DNA from: Saccharospirillum sp. | Lineage (GTDB): Bacteria > Pseudomonadota > Gammaproteobacteria > Pseudomonadales > Natronospirillaceae | NCBI GenBank assembly: GCA_022565595.1 | Contig: JAIUML010000004.1 | Span: 186,001-250,000 of the forward strand | DNA length: 64,000 bases | Direction of reading: 5' to 3' | In this document: positions 52,883 to 62,595 of the stretch, piece by piece | Position numbering within the stretch: the stretch's first letter is position 1 | Layout of the letters: each line of letters starts with the position of its first letter | Notes under the pieces: generated by a model | What the model saw: only the letters and a program-made list of their open reading frames with translations | Database searches by the model: none | What the model was told of the DNA's origin: nothing | Program-made: the position numbers and the translations under genes

Positions 52883-52920
52883 CGCCGGTCAGTTCCTTAC
52901 TGACCGGCGCTTTCTCTTTT
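52883..52920 (+). terminator. Intercistronic hairpin between dctP and dctQ
   Basis: CGCCGGTCAG and CTGACCGGCG form a perfect 10-bp stem with a 7-base loop, followed by CTTTCTCTTTTT. It should stop part of the transcripts, giving more binding protein than permease. Confidence 0.75.
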
Positions 52921-52929
52921 TAGGAACTT

Positions 52930-53475
52930 ATGACCATGTCTTTTTCCAATGTGTTGACTGGTTTTGCGACCTGGGTAGAACGGATTGCCGGTCTTTTCCT
53001 GGCCATTGTCACGGTTCTGGTATTTGCCTCGGCCGGAGCTCGATACCTGCTGAGCAGCCCCATTCCTGACGCACATGCCTTTGCAAGCCTGTTGCTCGGT
53101 GTCGCACTACTTTGGGGTCTGGCCAGTGCATCCTGGCGAGATGAACACATCGCCGTGGATTTGTTGTACACCGGGATGAGTGATCGATTGAAGCGATTCG
53201 TCGATATTTTTGGCCAAATTCTGATTTTGATGTTTGTCGGCTTGTTTTGCTGGATGTTACTCAAACAGGTTGGCTCCGTCCGGTCCAGTGGCGATTTGAC
53301 CGTTGATACTCGCACCGCCATCTGGCCGTTTTACTTCATGGCCTGGCTGGGCGTTGCCGCTGCAACCATCTTGATCCTGGCGCGTTTGTTTCTACTGGTA
53401 TTCAACCCCAAAGGCCTGCCCACCAAGAAGAGTGTTGCCGATGAAGCCGCAGAAAACGCAGGAGAGCCCGTCTGA
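52930..53475 (+). CDS. dctQ: TRAP transporter small permease
   Basis: 181 residues with four hydrophobic helices (about 18-40, 52-72, 93-115, 135-158). The DctQ pattern WRDEHIAVDLLY and the cytoplasmic end are present. It links the binding protein to the large permease. AGGA lies two bases before the ATG; a second ATG is two codons on. It overlaps dctM by one base. Confidence 0.9.
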   Translation: MTMSFSNVLTGFATWVERIAGLFLAIVTVLVFASAGARYLLSSPIPDAHAFASLLLGVALLWGLASASWRDEHIAVDLLYTGMSDRLKRFVDIFGQILILMFVGLFCWMLLKQVGSVRSSGDLTVDTRTAIWPFYFMAWLGVAAATILILARLFLLVFNPKGLPTKKSVADEAAENAGEPV

Positions 53476-54773
53476 TGGATAGAGATTCGATTGCGATTCT
53501 GGGCTTTGTCGCCCTGTTCACAATGATCTTCCTGAGAGTACCGGTCGGAATTGCCATGGGTCTGGTTGGTCTGGGAGGCTTTGCCGCCATCATTGCCGTT
53601 GACCCGGCGTTGGCAACCCTCGCTTCGTCCCCGATTCGTACTGTCACCAATTACAACCTCAGCCTGATACCCATGTTCATCCTGATGGGGGTTTTTGCAA
53701 CAGCGACAGGGATGAGCCGAGAGCTGTTTCGTGTCGGGCAAGCCTGGCTCGGCAAATACAAAGGCGGTATGGCCATGTCTACCCTGGCGGCCTGCGGTGG
53801 CTTCGCGGCCATTTGTGGCTCATCCGTCGCAACCGCTGCGACCATGACCAAAGTAGCCCTACCGGAAATGCAGCGCCAGGGTTACAGCAACAGCCTGGCT
53901 TCAGGCGTCATTGCTTCGGGTGGAACTCTGGGAATCCTGATACCGCCGTCCGTTGTGCTCGTGCTCTATGGCTTTTTGACTGAGCAAGACATCGGCAAGT
54001 TACTTGTCGCCGGCATTATACCGGGTATTTTAGCCATACTGGTTCAGGTAGGGGTCATCCTGATCATCGCATGGCGCAAACCCGACGCCATGCCACCTGG
54101 GCAACCGAGCAGTTGGCGTGAGAAGTTTGACTCACTCAAGGGCGTATGGGCGGTCATCCTGCTGTTCATTGCCGTTGTAGGCGGGATCTACCTAGGCATT
54201 GTCACCCCGGTGGAAGCAGCCGCACTGGGTGCCGTTTGTACTTACATCATCGGCGTGCTGAGACGACGGCTCAACTTCCAAACCACTCTGAAATGCCTGA
54301 TAGAAGCCTTACGCACCTCGGTCAGCATCTTCATGATCCTGGTCGGCGCCATGCTGTTCAGCTATTTTCTCGCGGTTACCCAGACACCCCAGGCACTAAC
54401 CGGCTGGCTGGTGGCTCTGCCAATTGGGGATTACGGCGTTCTGCTGCTGATTCTCGCCGCCTTTATCGTCATGGGGTGTGTGCTTGACCCGATGGCAATG
54501 ATCATTCTCATGGTGCCCATTGTCTTCCCTGTCATTCAAAGCCTCGGTTTCGACCCGATCTGGTTTGGCATCCTGGTGGTTGTGGCTGTGGAGATGGGCA
54601 TGATAACGCCCCCGATCGGCATCAATTGTTTCATTATTCGCTCAGTGGCACCGGACGTTACCCTTGGACAGGTGTACAAGGGGGTTCTGCCCTTCGTACT
54701 TTCCGACTTCGTCCGACTCGGCATCTTGCTGCTGTTTCCCTGGCTGGTACTCATCTTACCCAATAGTATGTAA
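53475..54773 (+). CDS. dctM: TRAP transporter large permease
   Basis: 432 residues, about 12 hydrophobic helices. Family motifs: FLRVPVGIAMGLVG, CGSSVATAATMTKVALPEM, GTLGILIPPS, and MGMITPPIGINCF near the end. It is the Na+-driven permease of the TRAP complex. Its stop lies 12 bases before the decarboxylase ATG. Confidence 0.95.
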   Translation: MDRDSIAILGFVALFTMIFLRVPVGIAMGLVGLGGFAAIIAVDPALATLASSPIRTVTNYNLSLIPMFILMGVFATATGMSRELFRVGQAWLGKYKGGMAMSTLAACGGFAAICGSSVATAATMTKVALPEMQRQGYSNSLASGVIASGGTLGILIPPSVVLVLYGFLTEQDIGKLLVAGIIPGILAILVQVGVILIIAWRKPDAMPPGQPSSWREKFDSLKGVWAVILLFIAVVGGIYLGIVTPVEAAALGAVCTYIIGVLRRRLNFQTTLKCLIEALRTSVSIFMILVGAMLFSYFLAVTQTPQALTGWLVALPIGDYGVLLLILAAFIVMGCVLDPMAMIILMVPIVFPVIQSLGFDPIWFGILVVVAVEMGMITPPIGINCFIIRSVAPDVTLGQVYKGVLPFVLSDFVRLGILLLFPWLVLILPNSM

Positions 54774-54787
54774 GGGTGATTTCTACA

Positions 54788-56380
54788 ATGAAAGACAACA
54801 CGATTCGCTCGTTCACCTACGAGTTGCTCAGAAAATACGGCATGACCACGGTATTCGGTAACCCGGGTTCCAATGAACTGCCGTTTCTAAAAAACTTTCC
54901 GAGCGATTTTCGCTACATCCTCGGCTTACAGGAAGGTGCCGTCCTGGGCATGGCGGACGGTTATGCCTTGGCAACCGGTCAGCCGACCCTGGTCAATTTG
55001 CACGCCGCCGCCGGCACCGGCAACGCCATGGGCGCTCTGACCAACGCCTACTACTCTCAGAGCCCCTTGGTGGTCACCGCCGGCCAACAAGCACGCAATC
55101 TGGTGGGCGTAGAAGCCATGCTGACCAATGTTGATGCCACCCAGTTGCCCAAGCCGCTGGTTAAATGGAGTTATGAACCCGCAGAAGCTGAGGATGTACC
55201 CCGGGCACTGAGCCAGGCGATACACGAAGCCACGCTGCCAACGCCGGGCCCGACCTATTTGTCCATTCCTCACAACGACTGGGACAAACCCGCCAGCGCA
55301 AACATGGCTCACCTGTTGCAACGCCATGTTGATGTAGGCGCAAGGCCCAATCCCGGGCAAATAGCCGGTTGGGCGGAGTTGCTTGAGCGCGCGCGAAAGC
55401 CATTGTTGATCTTCGGGCCGGAAGTGGATGCTCAACAAGCCAATTCAGACGCGGTCAAGCTGGCCAACAAGCTGGGGGCCCCTGTTTGGGTGGCGCCGTC
55501 CGAATCGCGCTGCCCATTCCCCACCGATCATCCGTCTTTTCGTGGCGTCCTTCCCATTTCAATCAGGGAGATTTGTGAACACCTGGAGGGGCATGACGTC
55601 ATCCTGGTGGCGGGTGCACCCGTGTTTCGCTACCACAAAGACATTCCAGGAAACTACTTGCCGGAGGACGCCAAAGTGCTGCATGTCACCGGTGACACTC
55701 ACCAGGCCGCCCGGGCGCCTTTTGGTGAGGCGCTGGTAGCGAATGTGAAGCAGTCCCTTGCCGCCCTGGTCGATGCCGTGAATGTCAAAGGTCGAAAGCT
55801 GCCAAAGCCCATTAAAAAGCCGAAACGCACCGATGATCCCATCGGCGCCATGCATCCGGGCAATCTGTTCCACTTGTTGGATCAGTTGGCGCCAGACAAC
55901 GTCTCCTATGTCAAGGAGGCGACCGCGACCAAGGAGACGTTCTGGGCGCATATGACGATGTCGCAACCAAACAGTTATTTTTTCCCGGCCGCAGGTGGGC
56001 TCGGGTTCGGCTTGCCTGCAGCGGTAGGTGTTCAGTTGGCCATGCCGGACCGGCGAGTGGTGGCAGTAGTGGGTGACGGTTCGGCAAACTACGGCATTAC
56101 TGCCCTGTGGACAGCTGCACAATATCAGGTGCCAGTTGTCTTTATCATCCTGAAAAACGGTACCTATGGGGCCTTGCGCGGCTTCGCCTCACTGCTCGGC
56201 GCCGAAGACTCGCCCGGTCTGGATGTGCCCGGGTTGGACTTTTGTGCCATTGCCAGAGGCTATGGGGTTGAAGCCGAGTCCGCCAACAATGCTGAAGCCT
56301 TTGAACGCCTGATTTCAAGCGCCATCCGCCAGCAGAACCGTCCTTTCCTGATTGAGGTTTCGACAACCTTTGGTGAGTGA
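54788..56380 (+). CDS. mdlC: Benzoylformate decarboxylase
   Basis: 530 residues, like the P. putida enzyme (528). All catalytic residues are seen with an offset of two: Ser28 (NPGSNELPF), Glu49 (GLQEG), His72 (NLHAAAG) and His283 (FRYHKD). The ThDP-binding motif GDGSANYGITALWTAAQYQ is complete. It splits benzoylformate into benzaldehyde and CO2. No mandelate racemase or mandelate dehydrogenase gene is in the window, so the entry substrate is probably benzoylformate or the other genes lie elsewhere. A GTG at 54776 is an alternative start. Confidence 0.95.
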   Translation: MKDNTIRSFTYELLRKYGMTTVFGNPGSNELPFLKNFPSDFRYILGLQEGAVLGMADGYALATGQPTLVNLHAAAGTGNAMGALTNAYYSQSPLVVTAGQQARNLVGVEAMLTNVDATQLPKPLVKWSYEPAEAEDVPRALSQAIHEATLPTPGPTYLSIPHNDWDKPASANMAHLLQRHVDVGARPNPGQIAGWAELLERARKPLLIFGPEVDAQQANSDAVKLANKLGAPVWVAPSESRCPFPTDHPSFRGVLPISIREICEHLEGHDVILVAGAPVFRYHKDIPGNYLPEDAKVLHVTGDTHQAARAPFGEALVANVKQSLAALVDAVNVKGRKLPKPIKKPKRTDDPIGAMHPGNLFHLLDQLAPDNVSYVKEATATKETFWAHMTMSQPNSYFFPAAGGLGFGLPAAVGVQLAMPDRRVVAVVGDGSANYGITALWTAAQYQVPVVFIILKNGTYGALRGFASLLGAEDSPGLDVPGLDFCAIARGYGVEAESANNAEAFERLISSAIRQQNRPFLIEVSTTFGE

Positions 56381-56383
56381 TCA

Positions 56384-57337
56384 TCAATTGATGACGCCTT
56401 CATCGTCGAACATTCGATCGATCAGGACCATCGGCTCGGGTATGTTCATCGTTCGAACCGCCTCCAGTACCGCCTGGCAAAACCAGCGCTGTGCCGGTGA
56501 GCGGTTGGAGTGAGTATGCCAATAGAGTGAGACATTAAAATCCGGGACTTGAAATGGAAGCGACCGGACGGCAAGTTCGCGGCCCTCCGCGAATTGATTG
56601 GCGATTTGAATCGGGATCACACTCAGAAACCCTGTAGATACCAGCAGGCTGGGCAAGATGGAAAAATGAGGCACTTCCAGTGCGACCTTGCGCTGAATAT
56701 TCATTTGATAAAGAATATCCTCAACCAGGCTGTGCCCTGAAGTGCCAGACACCACAATGTGTTTGCGACTAGCAAATGTCTCAATATCCATCGTACCAGG
56801 TTTGAAAGTGTCGGCTCTGGCGAGACAGACATAGCGATCGCGAGTGATCGTTTGCCGTTCGAGGCTATGCAAGTCAATGGGTCTGCTGCAGATCACCGCA
56901 TTGACCTGACCCGATGTCAGCCAGTTCGGCACCTCCTCCATTTTGAGCGGGATGACTTCCAGTTCCAGCTCAGGCGCTACCCGTTGCAGGTGATTCATGA
57001 TCGTTGGCAGAAAGACCATTTCACCCAGGTCCGTCAAAGCCAGCCGAAAGCGGGAATTGCAGGTCGACGGATCGAAATGCTGCTGGCTGTTCAGGTGTGT
57101 TTCAAGCAATTCAAGCGCTTGCTTCAGATCCGGATACAATTGGTTGGCTGTCATGGTCGGGAGCATGGATTGCTGGCTGCGGACAAACAGTCGGTCGTCA
57201 AACTGCTCTCTCAACCGGGACAACGCATAACTGACTGAGGGCTGGGTGACATGCAATTGACTGGCACACTGCGTCACACTGCGGGTTTCGTACAGCAAAA
57301 CAAAGACACGTATCAGGTTCAGATCGGGTAGTGACAT
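56384..57337 (-). CDS. LysR-type regulator
   Basis: 317 residues. The N-terminal HTH is typical: NLIRVFVLLYETRSVTQCAS, then LHVTQPSVSYALSRLREQF. The effector domain resembles the NodD/NahR/LinR group (FRLALTDLGEMVFLP, ELELEVIPL), which sense aromatic compounds. It converges on mdlC with three bases between stops. It is the likely regulator of the benzoylformate operon, acting at the palindrome near 50158. Confidence 0.9.
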   Translation of the reverse strand: MSLPDLNLIRVFVLLYETRSVTQCASQLHVTQPSVSYALSRLREQFDDRLFVRSQQSMLPTMTANQLYPDLKQALELLETHLNSQQHFDPSTCNSRFRLALTDLGEMVFLPTIMNHLQRVAPELELEVIPLKMEEVPNWLTSGQVNAVICSRPIDLHSLERQTITRDRYVCLARADTFKPGTMDIETFASRKHIVVSGTSGHSLVEDILYQMNIQRKVALEVPHFSILPSLLVSTGFLSVIPIQIANQFAEGRELAVRSLPFQVPDFNVSLYWHTHSNRSPAQRWFCQAVLEAVRTMNIPEPMVLIDRMFDDEGVIN

Positions 57338-57509
57338 GGATTAACCCATCGACATCTATGGAGCATCGTCATCCGAGGCTGGAGCCGTTCAAAGCCGAAC
57401 AGCGGACTGACTACTGTAGCAAACTCCAACCGTAATCACACAGTAAAGCCCTACCACTGGCACGCACAATCCCCCATCATTACCCTCAAACCCAAACGCC
57501 TTTCAAGCC

Positions 57510-58022
57510 ATGAGCAACAACGTCCCGCCCATTAACATGAAGCACCCCCTGGTCATTCTGGCCTGGGTCCTGATGCTGGGCGGCCTGTGGTTCCTGTTCG
57601 ATCAGGTTCTGGATCAGCAACAGAATCCGAATCGCAACCTGACCATTCAGCCTGGTAGTACGGAGCTGGTGCTGCAGCGCAACCGATCGGGCCATTATGT
57701 GTTGCCGGGCACCATCAATGGTGAGCGGGTCACCTTTTTGCTGGACACCGGGGCGACTCAGGTCTCGGTGCCGGCCCACCTGCAGGAGCCATTGGGGTTA
57801 ACACCGGGCAATGCGATGCGCAGTCTCACGGCCAATGGCACGGTGACGGTTTATGCCACGAACATCGATCAATTGGTCATCGGCCCCTTTGCGTTCGAGA
57901 ATGTGCGCGGCCATTTGAACCCGGGATTTCAAGGCAATGAGATTTTGCTGGGTATGAGTGTACTGCGTGAATTGGAATTCACGCAGCGGGGGGATACATT
58001 GACCTTGCGGCCTCAGGAGTAA
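57510..58022 (+). CDS. Membrane-anchored retropepsin-like aspartic protease (TIGR02281 type)
   Basis: 170 residues: one membrane helix (about 12-31), then a periplasmic single-lobe aspartic protease domain with the catalytic Asp79 in FLLDTGATQVSVP and GNEILLGMSVLRELEF later. Such proteins act as homodimers; natural substrates are not established for this group. No neighbour suggests a role. Confidence 0.85.
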   Translation: MSNNVPPINMKHPLVILAWVLMLGGLWFLFDQVLDQQQNPNRNLTIQPGSTELVLQRNRSGHYVLPGTINGERVTFLLDTGATQVSVPAHLQEPLGLTPGNAMRSLTANGTVTVYATNIDQLVIGPFAFENVRGHLNPGFQGNEILLGMSVLRELEFTQRGDTLTLRPQE

Positions 58023-58065
58023 AGGCGCTGGATCTGGATGCCCCTACAACAGCCAGAGGGTGCTG

Positions 58066-59232
58066 TCAGTCGCTACCGAACAGGTCTCGAGTGTAGACTT
58101 TGTCGGCGACGTCCTTGAGCTCCTCGGTTTGACGGTTGGCAAGGATGACATCACACTCCTGCTTGAACTGATCCAGGTCGCGGACGACTCGACTGTGGAA
58201 GAACTCGTCTTCCTCCAATACCGGCTCGTACACAACCACTTCCACGCCCTTGGCCTTGATGCGCTTCATCACCCCTTGCATTGCACTGGCGCGGAAGTTG
58301 TCAGAGCCGGTCTTCATGATCAGCCGATAAACACCAACCTTGCCAGGGTTACGACGCAGCACCGAACTGGCAATGAAGTCCTTGCGAGTGGTGTTGGCAT
58401 CCACAATGGCTTGAATAATGTTATTCGGCACATCGTTGTAGTTGGCCAGCAACTGCTTGGTGTCTTTTGGCAGGCAGTAGCCGCCATAACCGAAAGACGG
58501 GTTGTTGTAATGGCTGCCGATGCGCGGATCCAGACCTACCCCTTCGATGATCTGTTTGGAGTTGAGGTCATGCCGCTCGGCGTAGGTATCGAGCTCGTTG
58601 AAGTAGGCCACGCGCATGGCCAGATAGGTGTTTGAGAACAGCTTGATGGCCTCGGCCTCGGTGCTGTCGGTAAACAGCACCGCAACATCCTTCTTGACCG
58701 CGCCACCTTTAAGCAGTTCGGCAAATGCCTCTGCCCGCTCTGAGCGCTCGCCGACGATAATGCGTGACGGATAGAGGTTGTCGTAGAGGGCCTTGCCTTC
58801 TCGCAGAAACTCGGGAGAAAACAGCAGATTTGGGGTATTGAATTCAACACTGGCTTCTTTGGTGTAGCCCACCGGTACCGTTGACTTGATGATCATGACG
58901 GCGTTCGGGTTGATCTCCGTTACATCCTTGATGACCGACTCGACACTGCGCGTGTTGAAATAGTTGGTTTCCGGGTCGTAATCGGTCGGCGTGGCGATGA
59001 TGACAAAGTCAGCGCCTTCATAGGCCTGGTGCTTATCCAGAGTGGCGGTGAAGTTAAGCGTCTTGTTGCGCAGGAAGTCTTCAATCTCGACATCAACAAT
59101 GGGAGATTCCTTCCGATTAAGCATTTCGACCTTCTCGGCAACGATGTCGATGGCAACCACTTCATTGTGTTGCGCCAGCAGCATGGCATTGGAGAGTCCA
59201 ACGTAACCGGTACCGGCAATGGCTATTTTCAT
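58066..59232 (-). CDS. ugd: UDP-glucose 6-dehydrogenase
   Basis: 388 residues, the short form as in E. coli. NAD-binding [10 protein letters not shown] at 7-16, KSTVPVGYT at 116-124, [11 protein letters not shown], and the catalytic Cys253 in [10 protein letters not shown]. It makes UDP-glucuronate for capsule, exopolysaccharide or lipid A modification. It stands alone, not in a visible polysaccharide cluster. Confidence 0.95.
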   Translation of the reverse strand: MKIAIAGTGYVGLSNAMLLAQHNEVVAIDIVAEKVEMLNRKESPIVDVEIEDFLRNKTLNFTATLDKHQAYEGADFVIIATPTDYDPETNYFNTRSVESVIKDVTEINPNAVMIIKSTVPVGYTKEASVEFNTPNLLFSPEFLREGKALYDNLYPSRIIVGERSERAEAFAELLKGGAVKKDVAVLFTDSTEAEAIKLFSNTYLAMRVAYFNELDTYAERHDLNSKQIIEGVGLDPRIGSHYNNPSFGYGGYCLPKDTKQLLANYNDVPNNIIQAIVDANTTRKDFIASSVLRRNPGKVGVYRLIMKTGSDNFRASAMQGVMKRIKAKGVEVVVYEPVLEEDEFFHSRVVRDLDQFKQECDVILANRQTEELKDVADKVYTRDLFGSD

Positions 59233-59390
59233 GACAGGTGCTCTATTCCGTTAGGGTTTTGGTGTGAGTGATTTCGCAGGAGGATGATAACACAGAGGGT
59301 TGTGAGCGGGCACGGCCTGGTCACGTGTAGGAGAATGGAGCGTCGATATCTTCTTCGACGTCGCGGGCGAAAGCCCGCCATAACAACAAA

Positions 59391-59420
59391 AAACCCGAAG
59401 CCATCGCTGGCTTCGGGTTT
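59391..59420 (-). terminator. Terminator of tRNA-fMet
   Basis: AAACCCGAAGCC and GGCTTCGGGTTT form a perfect 12-bp stem with a 6-base loop; on the minus strand it is followed by TTTTTTGTTG. It lies just after the tRNA 3' end. Confidence 0.85.
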
Positions 59421-59425
59421 GAATG

Positions 59426-59502
<77 letters not shown>

Positions 59503-59592
59503 ATAAACTTTTACTTCACTGACCTGAGCCAAACTCTCGAAGGGCTCATAAACCGAAGGTCGTTAAAACTCCCTTCGGCTCTTTCGGTGTGG

Positions 59593-59633
59593 GAGCCCGA
59601 CAAGCTACCAGACTGCTCCACCCCGCACTAAAC
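59593..59633 (-). pseudogene. Degenerate partial copy of tRNA-fMet
   Basis: This segment repeats the 5' half of the tRNA-fMet gene with its upstream flank: AGCCCGAC-A-AGCTACCAG, then ACTGCTCCACCCCGCA and TAAACT, with one change in the D-arm region. The anticodon and 3' half are missing or badly degraded. It is probably the scar of an unequal recombination between tandem tRNA genes. Confidence 0.75.
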
Positions 59634-59727
59634 TGGTTGAAGAACCTGACCACTTGGTCACTGCCCTTCAGTGGTTGCGCATATTAATGATCAGCCTTGT
59701 TACTGTCAACTAACTTTTTGATTTTTT

Positions 59728-62442
59728 TCAGTTTTTTTGGTTTCCCTTCAACCAGGCTGCTCTCGCCTGCTGCATGCGAGCCTCCATAAGGTCGTAGCAG
59801 TCGGCAGGTACGCCTGGGGTCAACAGCCAGTCAATAACGGCTTGCTCGAAAGACTCACTCGTGACCTTCTGGCCCAACCCTTCGGACAAGCGCTGCACCT
59901 GTAGCTCCATGCGCAGGGCTTTATCCTCTTCCGGGCTGTCCACTCCAGCCATGGCTTCGATTTCGATGGTCTTGCGGCGCAGTGCTTCTTTTTGGCCAGG
60001 CTCTACTGGCTGGCGAATGATGTCGAGTTGCGTGACCAGGCTGCGGGAGGCTGAAGGTGGCTTGAGAGCTTCAAACGCCTGCTGGGCTTCTGACTCGTCT
60101 GTGGCTTCAAATCGCGCCCAGCGAACCCAGCGGATAACCTCCTGCCAGTTGCGGTCCCTGGCTAGTTCCTGCCCGGCTCGGCATCGAGCATCAAAAGCTT
60201 TGCTGGCTTTGTCGAACTGGTCCATCAGCGCCTTGTGATGCGCCTTGGGCAAAGTGCCCAGGTCTTTGAATGACTGGCGCAATGCTTTGGCCTGGTCCTG
60301 TTGAACCAGGGCATCATCGGCTTCAGCCAGTGCATTCAATTCACTGATGATCTGTTCGGCCTGTTTGCGGTGGTCTTCGAGGTCGGCCTTGAAGGCTTCT
60401 ACCTGCTGGCCACGCCGCTCGAACAGTTGATCGCAAATGGCCCGAAACTCTTTCCACAGTGCCTGTTCATCGCGTCGGGCCAGGTGGCCAGCCTGTTGCC
60501 AGGTCTTCTGCAGTTTTTTGGCTTCTTCCGTCGCCTGGCGGCTGTCTTCGAGGTCAAGCAAGGCACGGGCTTTTTCGATAATGGCCTGCTTGGCTTCTCT
60601 GAACTGGCTTTGCTCCTGCTGCAGATGCTCACGAATGCGTTGATAAACGCTGTCGAAGGCCTGTTGCACGGCCTTGTTGGCTGCCCGATCTACAGGGGTG
60701 AAACGGCGCCAATCCTGCCGCGCCATGTTCAGAACGCGGTCGACTTCCTTGATGTCCGGCGCCGACCAGTCCGTCAGGGCTTCGTACTGGTTGAGTTGTT
60801 CAACCAGCTCCTTGCGTTTTTCGAGGTTCAGGCTGCGTAATTTGCTCTGTTCCGTAAAGAACTCGCGGCAGGGCTCGTAGGCTTTCTGCGCAAGCTCATG
60901 AAAGGTCTCCCACAGATCCTGATGCTGGTTCTGCAAGCCGCGGCTCAACTGGCGCCATTCATCCTGCATGCTGCGAATGGCGCTGGCACGGGATTCGGGA
61001 GGCATGGATTGCTCCAGCAAGTGCTGCATGCGCTCAATCAGGGCTTCCTTTTTGGGCAATACAGCAAAGCTTTGCCAATCGCGCAAGCGCTCAACCGCCT
61101 CGCGGGTTTCTTCGAACTGGCGGAACAGCCCGGGGTGATGTTTCTCGGTCAAGCCTTCCAGGGAATCCGAACAGCCAAGCAGCAGGCCAGACGCCCGTTT
61201 GAGGTGACCATCGTTCACTGCAGCCATACACCGACGCATCAGGCCACGAGCCTGCCGTACTTTCTGGATTTCCTGCTGGCGATGCTCGGCCAACTGATCG
61301 TGGTGCCGAGCCAGTATCTTTTCTACATGGGCCACCATGGCCGGTGGCTCAACGTCTTCAGGCCAGTCCAGGTGATGCACCCATTCATCGAGCGCATGGG
61401 CTTCGGCATCCATCTGGTCGGGTGTATTCTCCAGCCGTTCAAGCAACTCATGAACGGCACCAAACTTTCTGTGGATGTCGTATTGCTTGCTCAGGCTGGC
61501 CTCAAAAGCCGTACAGAGACGGTGAAAACTGCGCTCTTCTTCCTTGCTAGGCTTACTGTGTTGCTCACTCTCGCGCCACAGGTGTTGCTGTTCGGTTAAA
61601 AAGAGCTGGGCCTCACGCAGGTCCTCTTCTGTGATGTCGGCGTTATCGACTCTGACTTTCAATTCAGCCAGTACCCGATCAACAATGCTCTGTCGATCGC
61701 TGTCGGCCATGGCCACAGCCTGATGTTGCTCCTCGACTTCGGTGACCAGGGCCGATTGGGCGTCGAGCTGGTCCTGCGCCTGATTGAAGTGACCTTCGAA
61801 TGCCAATTGTTGTTCCGCAGTTGCATCGGCTTTTACCGCCTGCCACTGCTCTTCGAGGTTCTTCAGTTTGCTGGCGTAGAGTGGGTCCAGGCTCGCTCTG
61901 GCATGGCGGGCCATCGCATCCACCAGTTCGGTCAGCCTCTGCTGTTGCGCCTGCTGCCGCTTTTGTGCAGCGCGCAGGGAATCCTGTTTGTCTTTGACGA
62001 TGCGAAATACGGCCTTGTCGCGACCCTTGCTGGCCTTGAGCACCTGCTCTACCTTATCGGACTCTGTCAGTTGCTCGGCCGCATGGGTTCGTACCTGGGC
62101 GGTGAAGCCGTGCAATGCCAACTCCAGCCAGTCGGCTTCGCTCGGCGTTTTGTCGCCGACCTCACCGCTGTGCTGTATCAGCAAGGCGTATTGTTGGAGG
62201 TCGGTCAGGCCAGTGCCGGCAAGTGCTTCGGCACTGGTTTTGCCCTCGGTCAACCAGTTGGCCAGCTCCATCATGGCACCCTGTTGTTCACGGCGGTCTT
62301 CGCTTTGGCTGCGCTTGACCAGTGACTCCAGAGTAACGACCTCTACCGGTGGTTTTTTCTCAACCGTGGTTTTTTTGGGCGCTATTGCTTCAGGCTCTTT
62401 CTTCTTTTTATTACGGGAAAACAATTTGCTGAGCACGACCAT
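59728..62442 (-). CDS. DUF349 coiled-coil protein
   Basis: 904 residues, mostly long helices rich in Gln, Glu, Ala and Trp. Repeats of the DUF349 type appear as (L/W)-x-x-(F/W)-x(4)-D-x-(F/L) helices, for example AGHLARRDEQALWKEFRAIC. Starts MVVLSKLFSRNKKKK behind GAGGGAG. Proteins of this family lie beside sbcB in many marine gammaproteobacteria and Pseudomonas; their function is not known. It is divergent from sbcB with 153 bases between. Confidence 0.85.
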   Translation of the reverse strand: MVVLSKLFSRNKKKKEPEAIAPKKTTVEKKPPVEVVTLESLVKRSQSEDRREQQGAMMELANWLTEGKTSAEALAGTGLTDLQQYALLIQHSGEVGDKTPSEADWLELALHGFTAQVRTHAAEQLTESDKVEQVLKASKGRDKAVFRIVKDKQDSLRAAQKRQQAQQQRLTELVDAMARHARASLDPLYASKLKNLEEQWQAVKADATAEQQLAFEGHFNQAQDQLDAQSALVTEVEEQHQAVAMADSDRQSIVDRVLAELKVRVDNADITEEDLREAQLFLTEQQHLWRESEQHSKPSKEEERSFHRLCTAFEASLSKQYDIHRKFGAVHELLERLENTPDQMDAEAHALDEWVHHLDWPEDVEPPAMVAHVEKILARHHDQLAEHRQQEIQKVRQARGLMRRCMAAVNDGHLKRASGLLLGCSDSLEGLTEKHHPGLFRQFEETREAVERLRDWQSFAVLPKKEALIERMQHLLEQSMPPESRASAIRSMQDEWRQLSRGLQNQHQDLWETFHELAQKAYEPCREFFTEQSKLRSLNLEKRKELVEQLNQYEALTDWSAPDIKEVDRVLNMARQDWRRFTPVDRAANKAVQQAFDSVYQRIREHLQQEQSQFREAKQAIIEKARALLDLEDSRQATEEAKKLQKTWQQAGHLARRDEQALWKEFRAICDQLFERRGQQVEAFKADLEDHRKQAEQIISELNALAEADDALVQQDQAKALRQSFKDLGTLPKAHHKALMDQFDKASKAFDARCRAGQELARDRNWQEVIRWVRWARFEATDESEAQQAFEALKPPSASRSLVTQLDIIRQPVEPGQKEALRRKTIEIEAMAGVDSPEEDKALRMELQVQRLSEGLGQKVTSESFEQAVIDWLLTPGVPADCYDLMEARMQQARAAWLKGNQKN

Positions 62443-62595
62443 GTCGACTCCCTCTCATATAGTAATACCGGGCAGGTTGCCGCTTGCCTTACCCTGCCGG
62501 AAACGTGTTAAAGTGGCGGCGATCCGACGGCCAGTGTACCGCCATGGCTCTGTGAAAACTACGCTCTCCACTCTTGATTCAAGGCCCCTTTGACA

